DNA of 64,000 nucleotides from Stenotrophomonas sp. NA06056 (GCF_013364355.1 NZ_CP054931.1:3100001-3164000), one strand, 5' to 3'. Counted from the stretch's first letter, positions 26,630-35,970 are shown. Numbers and translations are program-made. The notes: a model not told the origin generated them from the sequence alone.

Positions 26630-27001
26630 TCACTTGGCAGCACACTGCATCCAATTGATGTCGATGCTGGACCATATGATCTGTTCAGCACCAAGACCGA
26701 GGCCATGAAGGATCTCCTGCAATGCAATGCGCGGATCGGATTGACTATCGATCCTTACGGTGAAGCCCGCATCAGGTTCGGCGTCATGGGCGATCAGTTC
26801 AGCAACGGCCCCTGACGGCAACCGGATTCCCATCGACCGCCACGCTCCCATGCCGGGCTCACTCCCCCTCAGCAGCGACTGCCCCAGACGACGTGTCAGG
26901 AATACGTCGTCCACTCTCATGACCGCAAGCTCGATATAGCCGCCACCCGGCCATGAGTCGCCCGGTTGCATCGCGGCAATCCCACGATCATCACTTCTCA
27001 T
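26630..27001 (-). CDS. Hypothetical protein
   Basis: 123 residues, hydrophilic, no signal peptide or known motif. The codon pattern looks ordinary but the gene appears less GC-rich by eye than its neighbours. An internal ATG at 26971 is an alternative start. It sits between the AI-2E transporter and a diguanylate cyclase on the same strand. I do not recognise it. Confidence 0.5.
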   Translation of the reverse strand: MRSDDRGIAAMQPGDSWPGGGYIELAVMRVDDVFLTRRLGQSLLRGSEPGMGAWRSMGIRLPSGAVAELIAHDAEPDAGFTVRIDSQSDPRIALQEILHGLGLGAEQIIWSSIDINWMQCAAK

Positions 27002-27061
27002 CTCGAATCTCGGCGGCCATTGGATTGAGTGAGTCTGGTCTGTTTCAGCGGGCCCGCGCGC

Positions 27062-28114
27062 TCACTCGCCGTAGCTGGCGGTGTTCTTGCCCTGTCGCTT
27101 GGCGTGGTAGAGCGCGCGATCGGCCTGCGCCAGCCAGTCTTCGACGCTGCCGCCGCACGGCGTGGCGGCAATGCCGATGCTCACGCTGAACTCGATGCCC
27201 GGCGTGGCCTGGCGGGCGGCCTCGAGCAGGTGCAGACGCACTCGCTCAGCCACATGCATCGCGTCCACCGGTGCGCAGTCGTGCAGCAGCACGACGAATT
27301 CGTCGCCCCCCAGGCGGGCCGGCGTATCGCCTGGCCGCGCGAACTTGCACAGGGTCGAGGCGATGTGCCGCAGCACTTCGTCGCCGGCGCGATGCCCATG
27401 CGAATCATTGATGTGCTTGAAGTCATCCACATCAAGCATCAGCAGACAGGCGAAGCCGCCATGCCCTTGCGCCTTGTCCAGCGCCTGCTGCGCGCGCAGG
27501 ATCAGGAAACCGCGGTTGGCCAGCTCGACCAGCGGATCCATCCGGCTCAGGCGCTGCAGTTGACGGTTCTGCGATTTCACCCGCCGCGCCAGCTGCCAGC
27601 TGAGGATGCTGAGTCCAATGCCGTAGACGAACAGGAACGGCACGCAGAGCACGATCGTTCGCTGCGAGGACACGGGTTGATAGGGGAACCCAAGCGCCCA
27701 CCAGGTGAGCGCGAACCCCATCATCAGCGCCAACGTGGCACGCACCGCCAGGCGCACACCACCGGCGGCGATCTTGTCGGCCACCAGCAACGCGGCGAAC
27801 AGTGCGCTGGGCACCGCGCTCAGCCCCATGAAGGCGATCCATCCACCGCCGAACAGGGAATCGGCCACCATGCAGCGGAACTGGACCACGGCAGGCTGGC
27901 GCGAGCGGTGGGTCAGCACAAGCACCAGTGCCGGCCACGCCAGCGCGTTGAGCAGTAGCAGGGCCCAAGCCAACGCGCCGTCCTGGCGTTCGAGGATGAT
28001 CGAGGCGATGGGGACGGCGCCCAACCCGTTGCCGACGAAGCGCATCCAGCCGATACGGCGCGCCGCGCCGACGCCTTCGACAGCGCCCTCCGTCGAGTCA
28101 GTCAAAAACGACAT
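27062..28114 (-). CDS. Membrane diguanylate cyclase (GGDEF)
   Basis: 350 residues: five or six membrane segments in the first 185 residues (MASE-like sensor), then GGDEF with active site LGGDEFVVLLHDC, substrate motif DVDDFKHIND and start LVELANR. The I-site position reads ARPGDTPARLGGDEF: RPGD is an RxxD motif five residues before GGDEF, so product inhibition is again plausible. I prefer ATG 28114, preceded by AAGGGGG, over ATG 28138. Confidence 0.9.
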   Translation of the reverse strand: MSFLTDSTEGAVEGVGAARRIGWMRFVGNGLGAVPIASIILERQDGALAWALLLLNALAWPALVLVLTHRSRQPAVVQFRCMVADSLFGGGWIAFMGLSAVPSALFAALLVADKIAAGGVRLAVRATLALMMGFALTWWALGFPYQPVSSQRTIVLCVPFLFVYGIGLSILSWQLARRVKSQNRQLQRLSRMDPLVELANRGFLILRAQQALDKAQGHGGFACLLMLDVDDFKHINDSHGHRAGDEVLRHIASTLCKFARPGDTPARLGGDEFVVLLHDCAPVDAMHVAERVRLHLLEAARQATPGIEFSVSIGIAATPCGGSVEDWLAQADRALYHAKRQGKNTASYGE

Positions 28115-28230
28115 TGCCGCCCCCTTGAGCGATCGCACCTTCCACTACGGCCCTTGCCGTGCCCTCTGCCGCGAGTCTGACAGCTTTCGATCAATTCGGG
28201 ATCAAGATCGAGCAGGGCTGCAGGCGTCCG

Positions 28231-28962
28231 TCATCGCGCAGCCACCGCTCCCGATGCATTGGCGAGCACGGCCGCCTCCTGATCACCCTTGCGCTCGCTG
28301 TAGCGATCCACCAGGTAGTCCGAACGGTCGCGTGTGAGAAGGGTGAACTTGACCAGCTCCTCCATTACATCCACCACCCGGTCGTAATACGCCGAGGGTT
28401 TCATCCGTCCGTTTTCGTCGAACTCCTGCCATGCCTTGGCCACCGAAGACTGGTTGGGGATGGTCAGCATGCGCATCCATCGCCCCAGCACGCGCAGCGT
28501 GTTGACCGTGTTGAACGACTGCGAACCGCCACTGACCTGCATCACCGCCAGCGTCCTGCCCTGCGTCGGGCGCACGCTGCCATCTTCCAGCGGCAGCCAG
28601 TCGATCTGGTTCTTGAACACGCCGGTGAGCGTGCCGTGGCGCTCCGGGCTGATCCAGACCTGGCCTTCGGACCACTGGGACCATGCGCGCAGGCGCTGCA
28701 CTTCAGGGTGATCGGCGCCGACGCTGTCGAGCATGGGCAACGCGTGCGGGTCGAACACCCGGGTCTCGCAGCCAAGGTGGCGCAGCAGGTGCTCGGCCTC
28801 CAGCGCCAGCTTGCGGCTGAACGACTGCGGGCGCAGCGAGCCATACAGCAGCAGGATCCGCGGCGGGTGCGTGCGGCCGGTGCCCAGCAGGGTCGGGTCG
28901 GGCTGGGGAAGCAACGCTTCGGCCAGATTCGGGAGGGAGGCACTTGCGATGGGTTCATTCAT
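28231..28962 (-). CDS. arsH: Arsenical resistance flavoprotein ArsH
   Basis: 243-residue NADPH:FMN oxidoreductase that oxidises trivalent organoarsenicals or reduces other substrates. The flavodoxin-like P-loop [18 protein letters not shown] and the segments [47 protein letters not shown] and the C-terminal [17 protein letters not shown] are typical ArsH. It is transcribed away from arsR, and the two start codons are only 17 bp apart, so they share one control region. Confidence 0.93.
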   Translation of the reverse strand: MNEPIASASLPNLAEALLPQPDPTLLGTGRTHPPRILLLYGSLRPQSFSRKLALEAEHLLRHLGCETRVFDPHALPMLDSVGADHPEVQRLRAWSQWSEGQVWISPERHGTLTGVFKNQIDWLPLEDGSVRPTQGRTLAVMQVSGGSQSFNTVNTLRVLGRWMRMLTIPNQSSVAKAWQEFDENGRMKPSAYYDRVVDVMEELVKFTLLTRDRSDYLVDRYSERKGDQEAAVLANASGAVAAR

Positions 28963-28973
28963 TCGACTATTCT
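28944..28973 (+). promoter_or_regulatory. Candidate arsR promoter (leaderless-type spacing)
   Basis: TTGCGA (28944-28949), 18-bp spacer and TATTCT (28968-28973) precede the arsR ATG at 28980 by only six bases. If used, transcription would start at or near the ATG, giving a leaderless message. No purine-rich ribosome site is visible before either divergent ATG. The element also covers the beginning of arsH. Confidence 0.4.
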
Positions 28974-28979
28974 AGAAAT

Positions 28980-29309
28980 ATGGAAACAAAGAATGCAATC
29001 GCCGCCCTCACCGCGCTTGGCCATGCCACACGCCTGGCCGCCTTCCGCTTGCTGGTGGAAGCCGGCCCGGCCGGCCGCATGGCCGGCGACATCGGCACCG
29101 CCCTGCAGGTGCCACCGGCCACGCTCAGCTTCCATCTGAAGGAGCTGCTGCAGGCCGGGCTGGTCGAGAGCGAGAGTCAGGGCCGCAATGTCTGCTACCG
29201 CGCCAACTTCAGTGCCATGACCGGCCTGATCGATTACCTCACCCGCAACTGCTGCGCAGGCTCGCCCGACCCGGCCTGCAGCCCCACGTCCCCTGATTGC
29301 GCCTGCTGA
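28980..29309 (+). CDS. arsR: Arsenic-responsive repressor ArsR (C-terminal Cys type)
   Basis: 109 residues of winged helix (ALGHATRLAAFRLLVEAGP, recognition helix PPATLSFHLKELLQAGLV). The classic ELCVCDL metal box of E. coli ArsR is absent. Instead Cys cluster at the C-terminus: C91-C92, C100, C107 and C109, plus C72. This resembles the Acidithiobacillus ferrooxidans type, which binds As(III) with a C-terminal vicinal Cys pair and a further Cys. It controls the downstream arsC-acr3 genes and probably arsH. Confidence 0.92.
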   Translation: METKNAIAALTALGHATRLAAFRLLVEAGPAGRMAGDIGTALQVPPATLSFHLKELLQAGLVESESQGRNVCYRANFSAMTGLIDYLTRNCCAGSPDPACSPTSPDCAC

Positions 29310-29324
29310 CCGGAGATCCGCTTC

Positions 29325-29831
29325 GTGACCCCCCAACGCATCCTGTTCCTGTGCACGGGCAATTCCGCCCGCAGTGTTCTTGCCGAAGCCACGCTGCGGA
29401 CGTGGGCCGGCCACCGCTTCGAGGTGTTCAGCGCCGGCAGTCAGCCAACCGGCGAGGTCAATCCATTCGCCCTGGCCCAACTGCAGGCCGAGGGCATCGC
29501 CACCGCAGGCCTGCGCAGCAAATCGTGGGACGAGTTCGCTGATGGCGCGCCGATGGACCTGGTGATCACCGTCTGCGATGCCGCGGCCGCCGAGGCGTGC
29601 CCGGTGGTGTTCGGCGACTTCGTGCGTACGCACTGGGGCTTGCCCGATCCAGCCGCCGTCGAGGGCAGCGCCGATGACAAGGCGGCGGCGTTCGCGCAGG
29701 CACATGCGATCGTCAAGGCACGGTTGCTGGCCCTGCTGGCATTGCCCGCTGCCACCTGGTCCGACCGCGGGCAGTTGAAAGACGCGCTGGATCGCATTGG
29801 TTTCGTGCAAGCCGAAGACGGCCAGGCGTGA
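29325..29831 (+). CDS. arsC: Arsenate reductase ArsC, low-molecular-weight phosphatase type
   Basis: 168 residues. Reduces arsenate to arsenite. The P-loop CTGNSAR begins at Cys10 and the other two redox Cys are at about 84 and 92 (ITVCD..., EACPV). The FGDFVRTHWGLPDP segment carries the catalytic Asp of the LMW-phosphatase fold. It starts at GTG 29325, 15 bp after arsR, and overlaps the acr3 start by four bases (GTGA), so the genes are one operon. Confidence 0.93.
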   Translation: MTPQRILFLCTGNSARSVLAEATLRTWAGHRFEVFSAGSQPTGEVNPFALAQLQAEGIATAGLRSKSWDEFADGAPMDLVITVCDAAAAEACPVVFGDFVRTHWGLPDPAAVEGSADDKAAAFAQAHAIVKARLLALLALPAATWSDRGQLKDALDRIGFVQAEDGQA

Positions 29832-30868
29832 GCGCGCCGGCACCGATGGGGTTGTTCGAGCGCTACCTGACCCTGTGGGTGGCGCTGTGCATCGTCGCCG
29901 GCACCCTGCTTGGCCACGCCCTGCCGCACCCATTTGCAGCGCTGGCCTCGGCGGAGGTGGCCAAGGTCAACCTGCCCATTGCGGTACTGATCTGGCTGAT
30001 GATCATTCCGATGCTGCTGCGGGTCGACTTCAGTGCGATGCGCCAGCTCGGCCAGCATTGGAAAGGCATCGGGGTGACGTTGTTCATCAACTGGGCGGTC
30101 AAGCCGTTCTCGATGGCACTGCTGGGCTGGTTCTTCCTGCGCCACGTGTTTGCCGATGCGCTGCCCCCCGCACAGGTCGACAGTTACATCGCCGGGCTGA
30201 TCCTGCTGGCGGCAGCGCCCTGCACCGCGATGGTCTTCGTGTGGAGCAATCTGTGCCGCGGCGATGCCAACTTCACCCTCAGCCAGGTGGCGTTGAACGA
30301 CGCGATCATGGTGGTGGCGTATGCACCGGTGGTGGCGCTGCTGCTGGGCCTGTCGGCGATCAGCGTGCCGTGGGACACGCTGCTGCTGTCGGTGTCGCTG
30401 TACATCATCGCGCCGGTGCTGTTGGCCGCACTGCTGCGGCGCTGGCTGCTGGCACGCAGCGGGGAAGCTGGCCTGCAGTCCGCGCTGCGAAAGCTGGGAC
30501 CCGTCTCGCTGCTGGCCTTGCTGCTGACGCTGGTGCTGCTGTTCGGCTTCCAGGGCGAGCAGATCGTGCGGCAGCCGCTGGTCATCGCCATCCTGGCGGT
30601 GCCAATCCTGATCCAGGTGTACTTCAACTCAGGGCTGGCCTACCTGCTCAACCGACGCCTGGGCGTCGCGCACTGCGTGGCCGGTCCTTCGGCGCTGATC
30701 GGGGCCAGCAACTTCTTTGAGCTGGCCGTGGCCACCGCCGTGGGCCTGTTCGGCGTGCACTCCGGCGCAGCGCTGGCGACGGTGGTCGGCGTGCTGATCG
30801 AAGTGCCGGTGATGTTGTCGGTGGTGCGCATCGTCAATGCGTCGCGCGGGTGGTATGAGCGGCGCTGA
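29828..30868 (+). CDS. acr3: Arsenite efflux permease, ACR3 family
   Basis: 346-residue, ten-helix inner-membrane carrier that exports As(OH)3. The family signature is present: KPFSMALLGWFF, APCTAMVFVWSNLCRGDANFTLSQVALNDAIM with the essential Cys, and the GASNFFELAVATAVGLFG and GVLIEVPVMLSVV segments. It starts at GTG, translationally coupled to arsC. Together with arsR, arsC and arsH it forms a full arsenic resistance locus. Confidence 0.93.
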   Translation: MSAPAPMGLFERYLTLWVALCIVAGTLLGHALPHPFAALASAEVAKVNLPIAVLIWLMIIPMLLRVDFSAMRQLGQHWKGIGVTLFINWAVKPFSMALLGWFFLRHVFADALPPAQVDSYIAGLILLAAAPCTAMVFVWSNLCRGDANFTLSQVALNDAIMVVAYAPVVALLLGLSAISVPWDTLLLSVSLYIIAPVLLAALLRRWLLARSGEAGLQSALRKLGPVSLLALLLTLVLLFGFQGEQIVRQPLVIAILAVPILIQVYFNSGLAYLLNRRLGVAHCVAGPSALIGASNFFELAVATAVGLFGVHSGAALATVVGVLIEVPVMLSVVRIVNASRGWYERR

Positions 30869-31000
30869 AGCAGCGGCGCGCCATGCGCTTGTCGGCACGT
30901 TCGCCGCGCAACGGGTCTCAACACCGACTTCACCCGCGATGGGATTCGATGGCCGCACAGGTTCTCGACCTCCATCCCGCTGCCCCCTGAGGACGTCGCC

Positions 31001-31393
31001 GTGAACACATCACTCCACTCCCTTGCGAAGCTGGCTGCCCGCGTGTTGCTGATGCTGCTGTTCCTGGTATCCGGCCTGGGCAAGCTGTCCGACCCGGCGG
31101 GCACACAGGGCTACATGGCGGCGATGGGCCTTCCCGGCATCCTGCTGTGGCCTACCATCGTGTTCGAGATCGGCACGGCCCTGTGCATCCTGTTCGGCTT
31201 CCAGACCCGGGCGGTGGCAGCGGTGCTTGCCGCCTTCAGCCTGGTCACGGCGTTCATTTTCCACCAGCAGCTTGCAGACCCGGTGCAGCAGATCATGTTC
31301 CTGAAGAATCTGGCCATCGCCGGCGGCTTCCTGCTGCTGGCATGCAGCGGGCCAGGTCGTTACAGCGTGGACGCAACGCGCGGCAGGGCCTGA
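31001..31393 (+). CDS. DoxX-family membrane protein
   Basis: 130 residues with four hydrophobic segments. ARVLLMLLFLVSGLGKLSDPAGTQGYMA and the RAVAAVLAAFSLVTAFIFH segment are typical DoxX, of the short YphA/MhqP type. It starts with GTG, preceded by TGAGGA. A preceding intergenic gap of 132 bp makes membership of the ars operon uncertain. It may protect thiols or quinones, by analogy only. Confidence 0.83.
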   Translation: MNTSLHSLAKLAARVLLMLLFLVSGLGKLSDPAGTQGYMAAMGLPGILLWPTIVFEIGTALCILFGFQTRAVAAVLAAFSLVTAFIFHQQLADPVQQIMFLKNLAIAGGFLLLACSGPGRYSVDATRGRA

Positions 31394-31432
31394 GGGGCCA
31401 AAGCGCGGCATCACGCAGCTCCGGTGATGCCC

Positions 31433-32440
31433 TCAGCTGCGTCCGGGCGAAGCCGTAGAGCCCCGCAGCATCAGGCTGAACTCCAGCGTCTGCTGACGCG
31501 GGACGTCCACCTGTTCGATGATGGCGAGCAGCAGATTGACCGCGCGCTCACCGATCTCCCGCATCGGCTGCCTGATCGTCGTCAAGGGAGGCGTCAAGTA
31601 ACGCGATGAACCCAGGTCGTCGAAGCCGACGATGGACAGATCGTCCGGCACGCGGATGCCCAGATCCCTGCAGGCTGCCAAAGTGCCCAGCGCCATCTGG
31701 TCGCTGAAGCAGAAGATCGCGGTGGGTGCCGGCGCGACGGCCAACAGTGCCATCGCAGCCGCATGGCCGGATTCCACGGAGAAGTCGCCCGGCACGACGC
31801 TGAGGTGGCGCAGGCGGCCACGCGCCCTGCCGGCGGCCCGAACCCCTTCCAGCCGTTGCGTGTGCAAGGGATTGTCAGGCGGTCCACCTACTACCGCGAT
31901 CCGCTCGTGCCCCAAGCCGTACAGATGGTCCATCACCGCGCGCGCAGCAGCTGCGTTGTCGATGTGGACGCTGGGGATGCCCAGCGCGGGGTCGAACTCG
32001 CATCCGTTGACCACCGGCGCAGCGGCACCCCGCTGCTGGACGATGTCGCGCGCCGTCGGCGGCAGCCGATGCCCCAGCACGATCAGGCCATCGGCCTCGT
32101 TGCGCCGGAGCATCTGCGCGTAACGCTCCTCGCGCTCGGGCAGGTTCTGGGTATCACCCAGCAGGACGGCGTAGCCGACGGCCTGCGCCGCGTCCTCCGC
32201 GCCCTGCAGGATCTGGGCGAAGAACGGATTGGCGATATCCGGGACGGTGACCAGGATCTTGCCGCTGCGCTGGGTCTTGAGCGTCCTGGCCACCGTGTTG
32301 GGCACATAGCCCAGCGCCGCCGCGGCCTGTTCGATGCGCGTACGCGTGGCGGGCAGCACTTTGTCCGGCCGGGACAGCGCCCGCGACACCGTGCCGGCCG
32401 AGACGCCGACGTGCTTTGCGATGTCGTAGATGGTGGCCAT
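31433..32440 (-). CDS. LacI-family repressor, probable regulator of the 3-keto-glycoside locus
   Basis: 335 residues. DNA-binding head MATIYDIAKHVGVSAGTVSRALSRPDKVLPATRTRI with hinge helix NTVARTLKTQ, then a periplasmic-binding-type effector domain (ANPFFAQILQGAEDAA, PTAIFCFSDQMALG, SIVGFDDL). ATG 32440 follows GGAAGAGG and is preferred over ATG 32473. The palindrome ATGCAATCGATTGCAT lies between it and the divergent isomerase gene, and its core recurs before the minus-strand arm of the locus at 41168, which suggests the operator. Confidence 0.9.
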   Translation of the reverse strand: MATIYDIAKHVGVSAGTVSRALSRPDKVLPATRTRIEQAAAALGYVPNTVARTLKTQRSGKILVTVPDIANPFFAQILQGAEDAAQAVGYAVLLGDTQNLPEREERYAQMLRRNEADGLIVLGHRLPPTARDIVQQRGAAAPVVNGCEFDPALGIPSVHIDNAAAARAVMDHLYGLGHERIAVVGGPPDNPLHTQRLEGVRAAGRARGRLRHLSVVPGDFSVESGHAAAMALLAVAPAPTAIFCFSDQMALGTLAACRDLGIRVPDDLSIVGFDDLGSSRYLTPPLTTIRQPMREIGERAVNLLLAIIEQVDVPRQQTLEFSLMLRGSTASPGRS

Positions 32441-32461
32441 GGCGTTACCTCTTCCTTCCGC

Positions 32462-32474
32462 TGTGCAGTGCACA
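32462..32474. promoter_or_regulatory. Perfect 13-bp palindrome near the LacI start
   Basis: TGTGCAGTGCACA, an odd-centred palindrome 21 bp upstream of the LacI-gene ATG and 30 bp from the larger operator. It could be a second site for the repressor, but the sequence differs from the ATGCAATCGATTGCAT operator. Confidence 0.35.
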
Positions 32475-32504
32475 ACAGGTCTTTCGAATGCCCCTGCTAG
32501 GATA

Positions 32505-32520
32505 ATGCAATCGATTGCAT
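32505..32520. promoter_or_regulatory. LacI-type operator ATGCAATCGATTGCAT (copy 1)
   Basis: A perfect 16-bp palindrome with a central CG, as LacI/GalR-family operators have. It lies 15 bp before the TTG start at 32536 and 64 bp from the LacI ATG on the other strand. The central 14 bp (TGCAATCGATTGCA) recur at 41168-41181. Confidence 0.7.
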
Positions 32521-32535
32521 CGAGGGCGAATCATC

Positions 32536-33588
32536 TTGAAAACGCTCAAGGGTCCAGCGCTGTTCCTGGCGCAGTTCATCGGCGACACACCTCCCTTTGA
32601 TCGGCTGGACACGCTGGCCGGATGGGCCGCGGGCCTGGGCTATTCTGGCCTACAAGTGCCGACCGGCGCGCCTCAGCTGTTCGATCTGGCCAAGGCGGCG
32701 CACAGCCAGGCGTACTGCGACGACATCGCCGGCATGCTGACCGGACACGGCCTGCAGATCACCGAGCTGTCCACCCACCTGCAGGGGCAGCTGGTTGCCG
32801 TCCATCCTGCCTATGACAGCCTGTTCGACGGGTTCGCGCCGCCGGACAAACGCGGCGATCCTGCCGCCCGCCAGGCCTGGGCGGTGGAGCAACTGCTGCT
32901 GGCCGCCAAAGCCAGCCAGCGCCTTGGGCTGACGGCGCATGCCACGTTCTCCGGCGCGCTGGCCTGGCCCTACTTCTATCCCTGGCCACAACGCCCACCT
33001 GGGCTGGTGGAGGAAGCCTTCGCCGAACTCGGCCGTCGCTGGCGTCCCATCCTGGATGCGTTCGACGCGTGCGGCGTGGACCTGTGCTTCGAGATCCACC
33101 CGGGCGAGGACCTGCACGACGGCGCGACCTTCGAGCGCTTCCTTGACGTGGTGAACCATCATCCCCGCGCGAAGATCCTGTACGACCCCAGCCATATGCT
33201 GCTGCAGCAGATGGACTACCTCGGCTTCATCGACCGCTACCACGCTCGCATCGGCATTTTCCACGTGAAGGATGCGGAGTACCACGCCAGCGCCAGCAGT
33301 GGCGTGTATGGCGGCTACCAGAACTGGATTGATCGTCCGGGCCGGTTCCGCTCACTCGGCGATGGCCAGATCGACTTCAAGGCGATCTTCTCGAAGTTCG
33401 CGCAGTACGACTTCCCCGGCTGGGCAGTGCTGGAGTGGGAGTGCTGCCTGAAGCACCCCGAGGACGGCGCACGGGAGGGTGCCGCCTTCATCCGCGACCA
33501 CATCATCCGCGTGACCGAACGCGCCTTCGACGACTTTGCCGACAGCGGCACGGACGCCGCTTCACTGCACCGCATGCTGGGAATCTGA
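32536..33588 (+). CDS. Sugar phosphate isomerase/epimerase-like TIM-barrel protein (xylose isomerase-like)
   Basis: 350 residues, cytosolic. The xylose-isomerase-like/AP-endonuclease-2 fold is shown by ELSTHLQGQLVAVHP, HATFSGALAWP, VDLCFEIHPGEDLHDG (metal Glu and His), ILYDPSHMLLQQMDY and IFHVKDAEYHA. The C-terminal half ends with AVLEWECC. Starts at TTG 32536, with GAGGGCG upstream. Probably isomerises or cleaves 3-keto-sugar intermediates together with the other members of this locus. The exact reaction is not visible. Confidence 0.85.
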   Translation: MKTLKGPALFLAQFIGDTPPFDRLDTLAGWAAGLGYSGLQVPTGAPQLFDLAKAAHSQAYCDDIAGMLTGHGLQITELSTHLQGQLVAVHPAYDSLFDGFAPPDKRGDPAARQAWAVEQLLLAAKASQRLGLTAHATFSGALAWPYFYPWPQRPPGLVEEAFAELGRRWRPILDAFDACGVDLCFEIHPGEDLHDGATFERFLDVVNHHPRAKILYDPSHMLLQQMDYLGFIDRYHARIGIFHVKDAEYHASASSGVYGGYQNWIDRPGRFRSLGDGQIDFKAIFSKFAQYDFPGWAVLEWECCLKHPEDGAREGAAFIRDHIIRVTERAFDDFADSGTDAASLHRMLGI

Positions 33589-33615
33589 GCCGATACCGCC
33601 CCGGGAGGGCAAGCC

Positions 33616-34833
33616 ATGACGCACGCCATGTCGCGCTTGGGCGCGATGATGTTTCTGCAGTTCTTCATCTGGGGAGCGTGGTTCGTGACCCTGGGTACCT
33701 ACCTGGTGCAGGGCCCGCTGCAGGCCAGCGCAAGCCAGGTGGCGACGGCCTTCCTCAGCCAATCCATCGGTGCCATTGTCGCGCCCTTCCTGGTCGGCCT
33801 GATCGCCGATCGCTACTTCGCCGCGCAACGCATCCTTGCAGTGCTGCACCTGGCCGGCGCGGCGCTGATGTGGCTGGCGTCCACGGCGACCAGCTTCGAC
33901 ACGTTCTTTGCCTGCGTGATGGGCTACATGCTGCTGTTCATGCCGACACTGGCGCTGGCCAACAGCGTGGCGATGCGGCACATGCAATCGCCCGAGAAGC
34001 AGTTCCCGCTGGTGCGGGTGGCCGGCAGCGTCGGCTGGATCGTGGCCGGCGTATTGATCGGCTGGCTGGGCTGGGAACAGGCGCACCGACTCGAACTGAC
34101 CTTCCGGATGGCGGCGATGGCGTCGCTGGCGCTGGGCCTGTATGCGTTCACCCTGCCGCACACGCCGCCACTGGCGCAGCAACGCGATGCCGGTCTTGGG
34201 CAGATACTGGGGCTGGATTCGCTGCGGCTGCTGAAGTCGCGCTCGTACCTGGTGTTCTTCCTGTCGTCCATCGCCATCTGCATACCGCTGGCGTTCTACT
34301 ACAACTTCACCAACCCGTACCTCAATGATCTCGGTGTGCGCGGCGCCGCCGGTCTGCAATCGCTGGGCCAGGTCTCTGAAGTCCTGCTGATGCTGGCCAT
34401 GCCATTCCTGTTCGTGCGGCTGGGGGTGAAGACGATGCTGGCGGTGGGCATGGCCGCATGGGTGGTGCGTTATGTCATGTTCGCCTTTGGCGATGCGGGC
34501 GGCGGATTCTCGCTGCTGGTGATCGGCATCGTGCTGCACGGCATCTGCTACGACTTCTTCTTCGTTACCGGGCAGATCTACACCGATGCGCATGCCGGCC
34601 CCGCCGCACGCAGCAGCGCGCAGGGCTTCATCACCCTGGCCACCTACGGCGTGGGCATGTTGATCGGCACCTTCCTGTCCGGCGCGGTGGTGGAGCACTT
34701 CACCACGGCAGCGGGACCGGACTGGCAGCAGATCTGGCTGTTCCCGGCCGGCGTCGCGCTGATCGTGCTGATCGCCTTCCTCTTGCTGTTCCGCGACCGC
34801 CCGGTGGTCGCGGCCGCGCCTTCCACTCGCTGA
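33616..34833 (+). CDS. Nucleoside:H+ symporter family (NHS) permease, sugar importer candidate
   Basis: 405-residue 12-helix permease. The pattern LGAMMFLQFFIWGAWFVTLGTYL, AFLSQSIGAIVAPFLVGLIADRYFAAQRILAVLH and LHGICYDFFFVTGQIYTD fits the NHS branch of the major facilitator superfamily (NupG-like). In 3-keto-glycoside and inositol-type loci such permeases are commonly carbohydrate importers. It lies 27 bp after the isomerase gene. Confidence 0.85.
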   Translation: MTHAMSRLGAMMFLQFFIWGAWFVTLGTYLVQGPLQASASQVATAFLSQSIGAIVAPFLVGLIADRYFAAQRILAVLHLAGAALMWLASTATSFDTFFACVMGYMLLFMPTLALANSVAMRHMQSPEKQFPLVRVAGSVGWIVAGVLIGWLGWEQAHRLELTFRMAAMASLALGLYAFTLPHTPPLAQQRDAGLGQILGLDSLRLLKSRSYLVFFLSSIAICIPLAFYYNFTNPYLNDLGVRGAAGLQSLGQVSEVLLMLAMPFLFVRLGVKTMLAVGMAAWVVRYVMFAFGDAGGGFSLLVIGIVLHGICYDFFFVTGQIYTDAHAGPAARSSAQGFITLATYGVGMLIGTFLSGAVVEHFTTAAGPDWQQIWLFPAGVALIVLIAFLLLFRDRPVVAAAPSTR

Positions 34834-34845
34834 GGATCTCAACCG

Positions 34846-35970
34846 ATGCCAAAGCTTGGAATCGCCATCGTCGGCACCGGCATGATCGGCGCTGTGCATC
34901 GTCGCGCAGCGCTGCTTGCGGGGGCGGACATCCGCGGCGTGGCCGCATCTTCTGCGCAACGCGCACGCGACGTGGCACAGGCGTGGGGTGTCCCGCGTGC
35001 CTATCGGGATATCGAGGACGTGGTTGCCGATCCACAGGTACAGGTCGTGCACGTCTGCACACCCAACCATCTGCATCGCCCCATGGCGCAGGCCGCACTG
35101 CAGGCCGGCAAGCACGTGATCTGCGAGAAGCCGCTGGCGACCACGCTGGAGGATGCGCAGGCGCTGGCTGCACTGGCGGCTTCGGCCGGACTGATCGCCA
35201 CGGTACCCTTCGTCTACCGCTACCACCCGGTGGTCCGCGAGGCGCGTGCACGCATCGCACAGGGCGAACTGGGGCCGCTGCACCTGATCCATGGCAGCTA
35301 CCTGCAGGACTGGCTGCTTGACCCCGCAAGCAACAACTGGCGTGTGGACCCGGCACTGGGCGGCGCATCACGCGTGTTCGCCGACATCGGCTCGCACTGG
35401 TGCGACCTGGTGGAATGGGTCAGCGGCGAGCGTTTCACCGAGGTCAGCGCGGCGTTCGACACGGTGATCGCCGAACGCGGCAGCATCACCGGGCAGAGCT
35501 TCAGCACACCGACGGCGGGAGGCGCGAAGCAGACAGTGGCGAGCGAGGACGTGGCGGCGGCGATGTTCAGGACCGATGCCGGTACGCTGACTTCGTTGAC
35601 CGTCAGCCAGGTATCGGCCGGGCGCCACAACCGGCTCTGGTTCGAGATCGATGGTGCCAGGGCCAGTGTGGCCTTCAACCAGGAAGACGCCGAGCGGCTG
35701 TGGATCGGCTTGCCCGACCAGCGCGAGGAAATCTTCGTGCGTGGCCCCGGCGCTGGCAGTGCCGAACAAAGGCGGCTGTCGGTGCTGCCGGCCGGGCACG
35801 CGCAGGGCTACGGCCAGTGCTTCGAGGCGTTCATCGCCGACACCTATCGCGCCATCGAAGGCGAATGCCCCGAGGGCCTGCCCACCTTTGACGATGGCGT
35901 GCGTTCGGCACGGATCGTCGACCGCGTCATCGCATCGGCCAGGTCGCGCGCCTGGACCGCCATCGGTTGA
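34846..35970 (+). CDS. Gfo/Idh/MocA-family oxidoreductase
   Basis: 374 residues: Rossmann NAD(P) domain GIAIVGTGMIGAVHRRAAL, the catalytic EKPLATT motif in HVICEKPLATTLEDAQALA, and a C-terminal beta-sheet domain. GGASRVFADIGSHWCDLVEW supplies the catalytic Asp and His of the DxxxH type. It reversibly oxidises or reduces a sugar hydroxyl and is the natural partner of 3-keto-sugar chemistry. It follows the permease by 12 bp. Confidence 0.9.
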   Translation: MPKLGIAIVGTGMIGAVHRRAALLAGADIRGVAASSAQRARDVAQAWGVPRAYRDIEDVVADPQVQVVHVCTPNHLHRPMAQAALQAGKHVICEKPLATTLEDAQALAALAASAGLIATVPFVYRYHPVVREARARIAQGELGPLHLIHGSYLQDWLLDPASNNWRVDPALGGASRVFADIGSHWCDLVEWVSGERFTEVSAAFDTVIAERGSITGQSFSTPTAGGAKQTVASEDVAAAMFRTDAGTLTSLTVSQVSAGRHNRLWFEIDGARASVAFNQEDAERLWIGLPDQREEIFVRGPGAGSAEQRRLSVLPAGHAQGYGQCFEAFIADTYRAIEGECPEGLPTFDDGVRSARIVDRVIASARSRAWTAIG

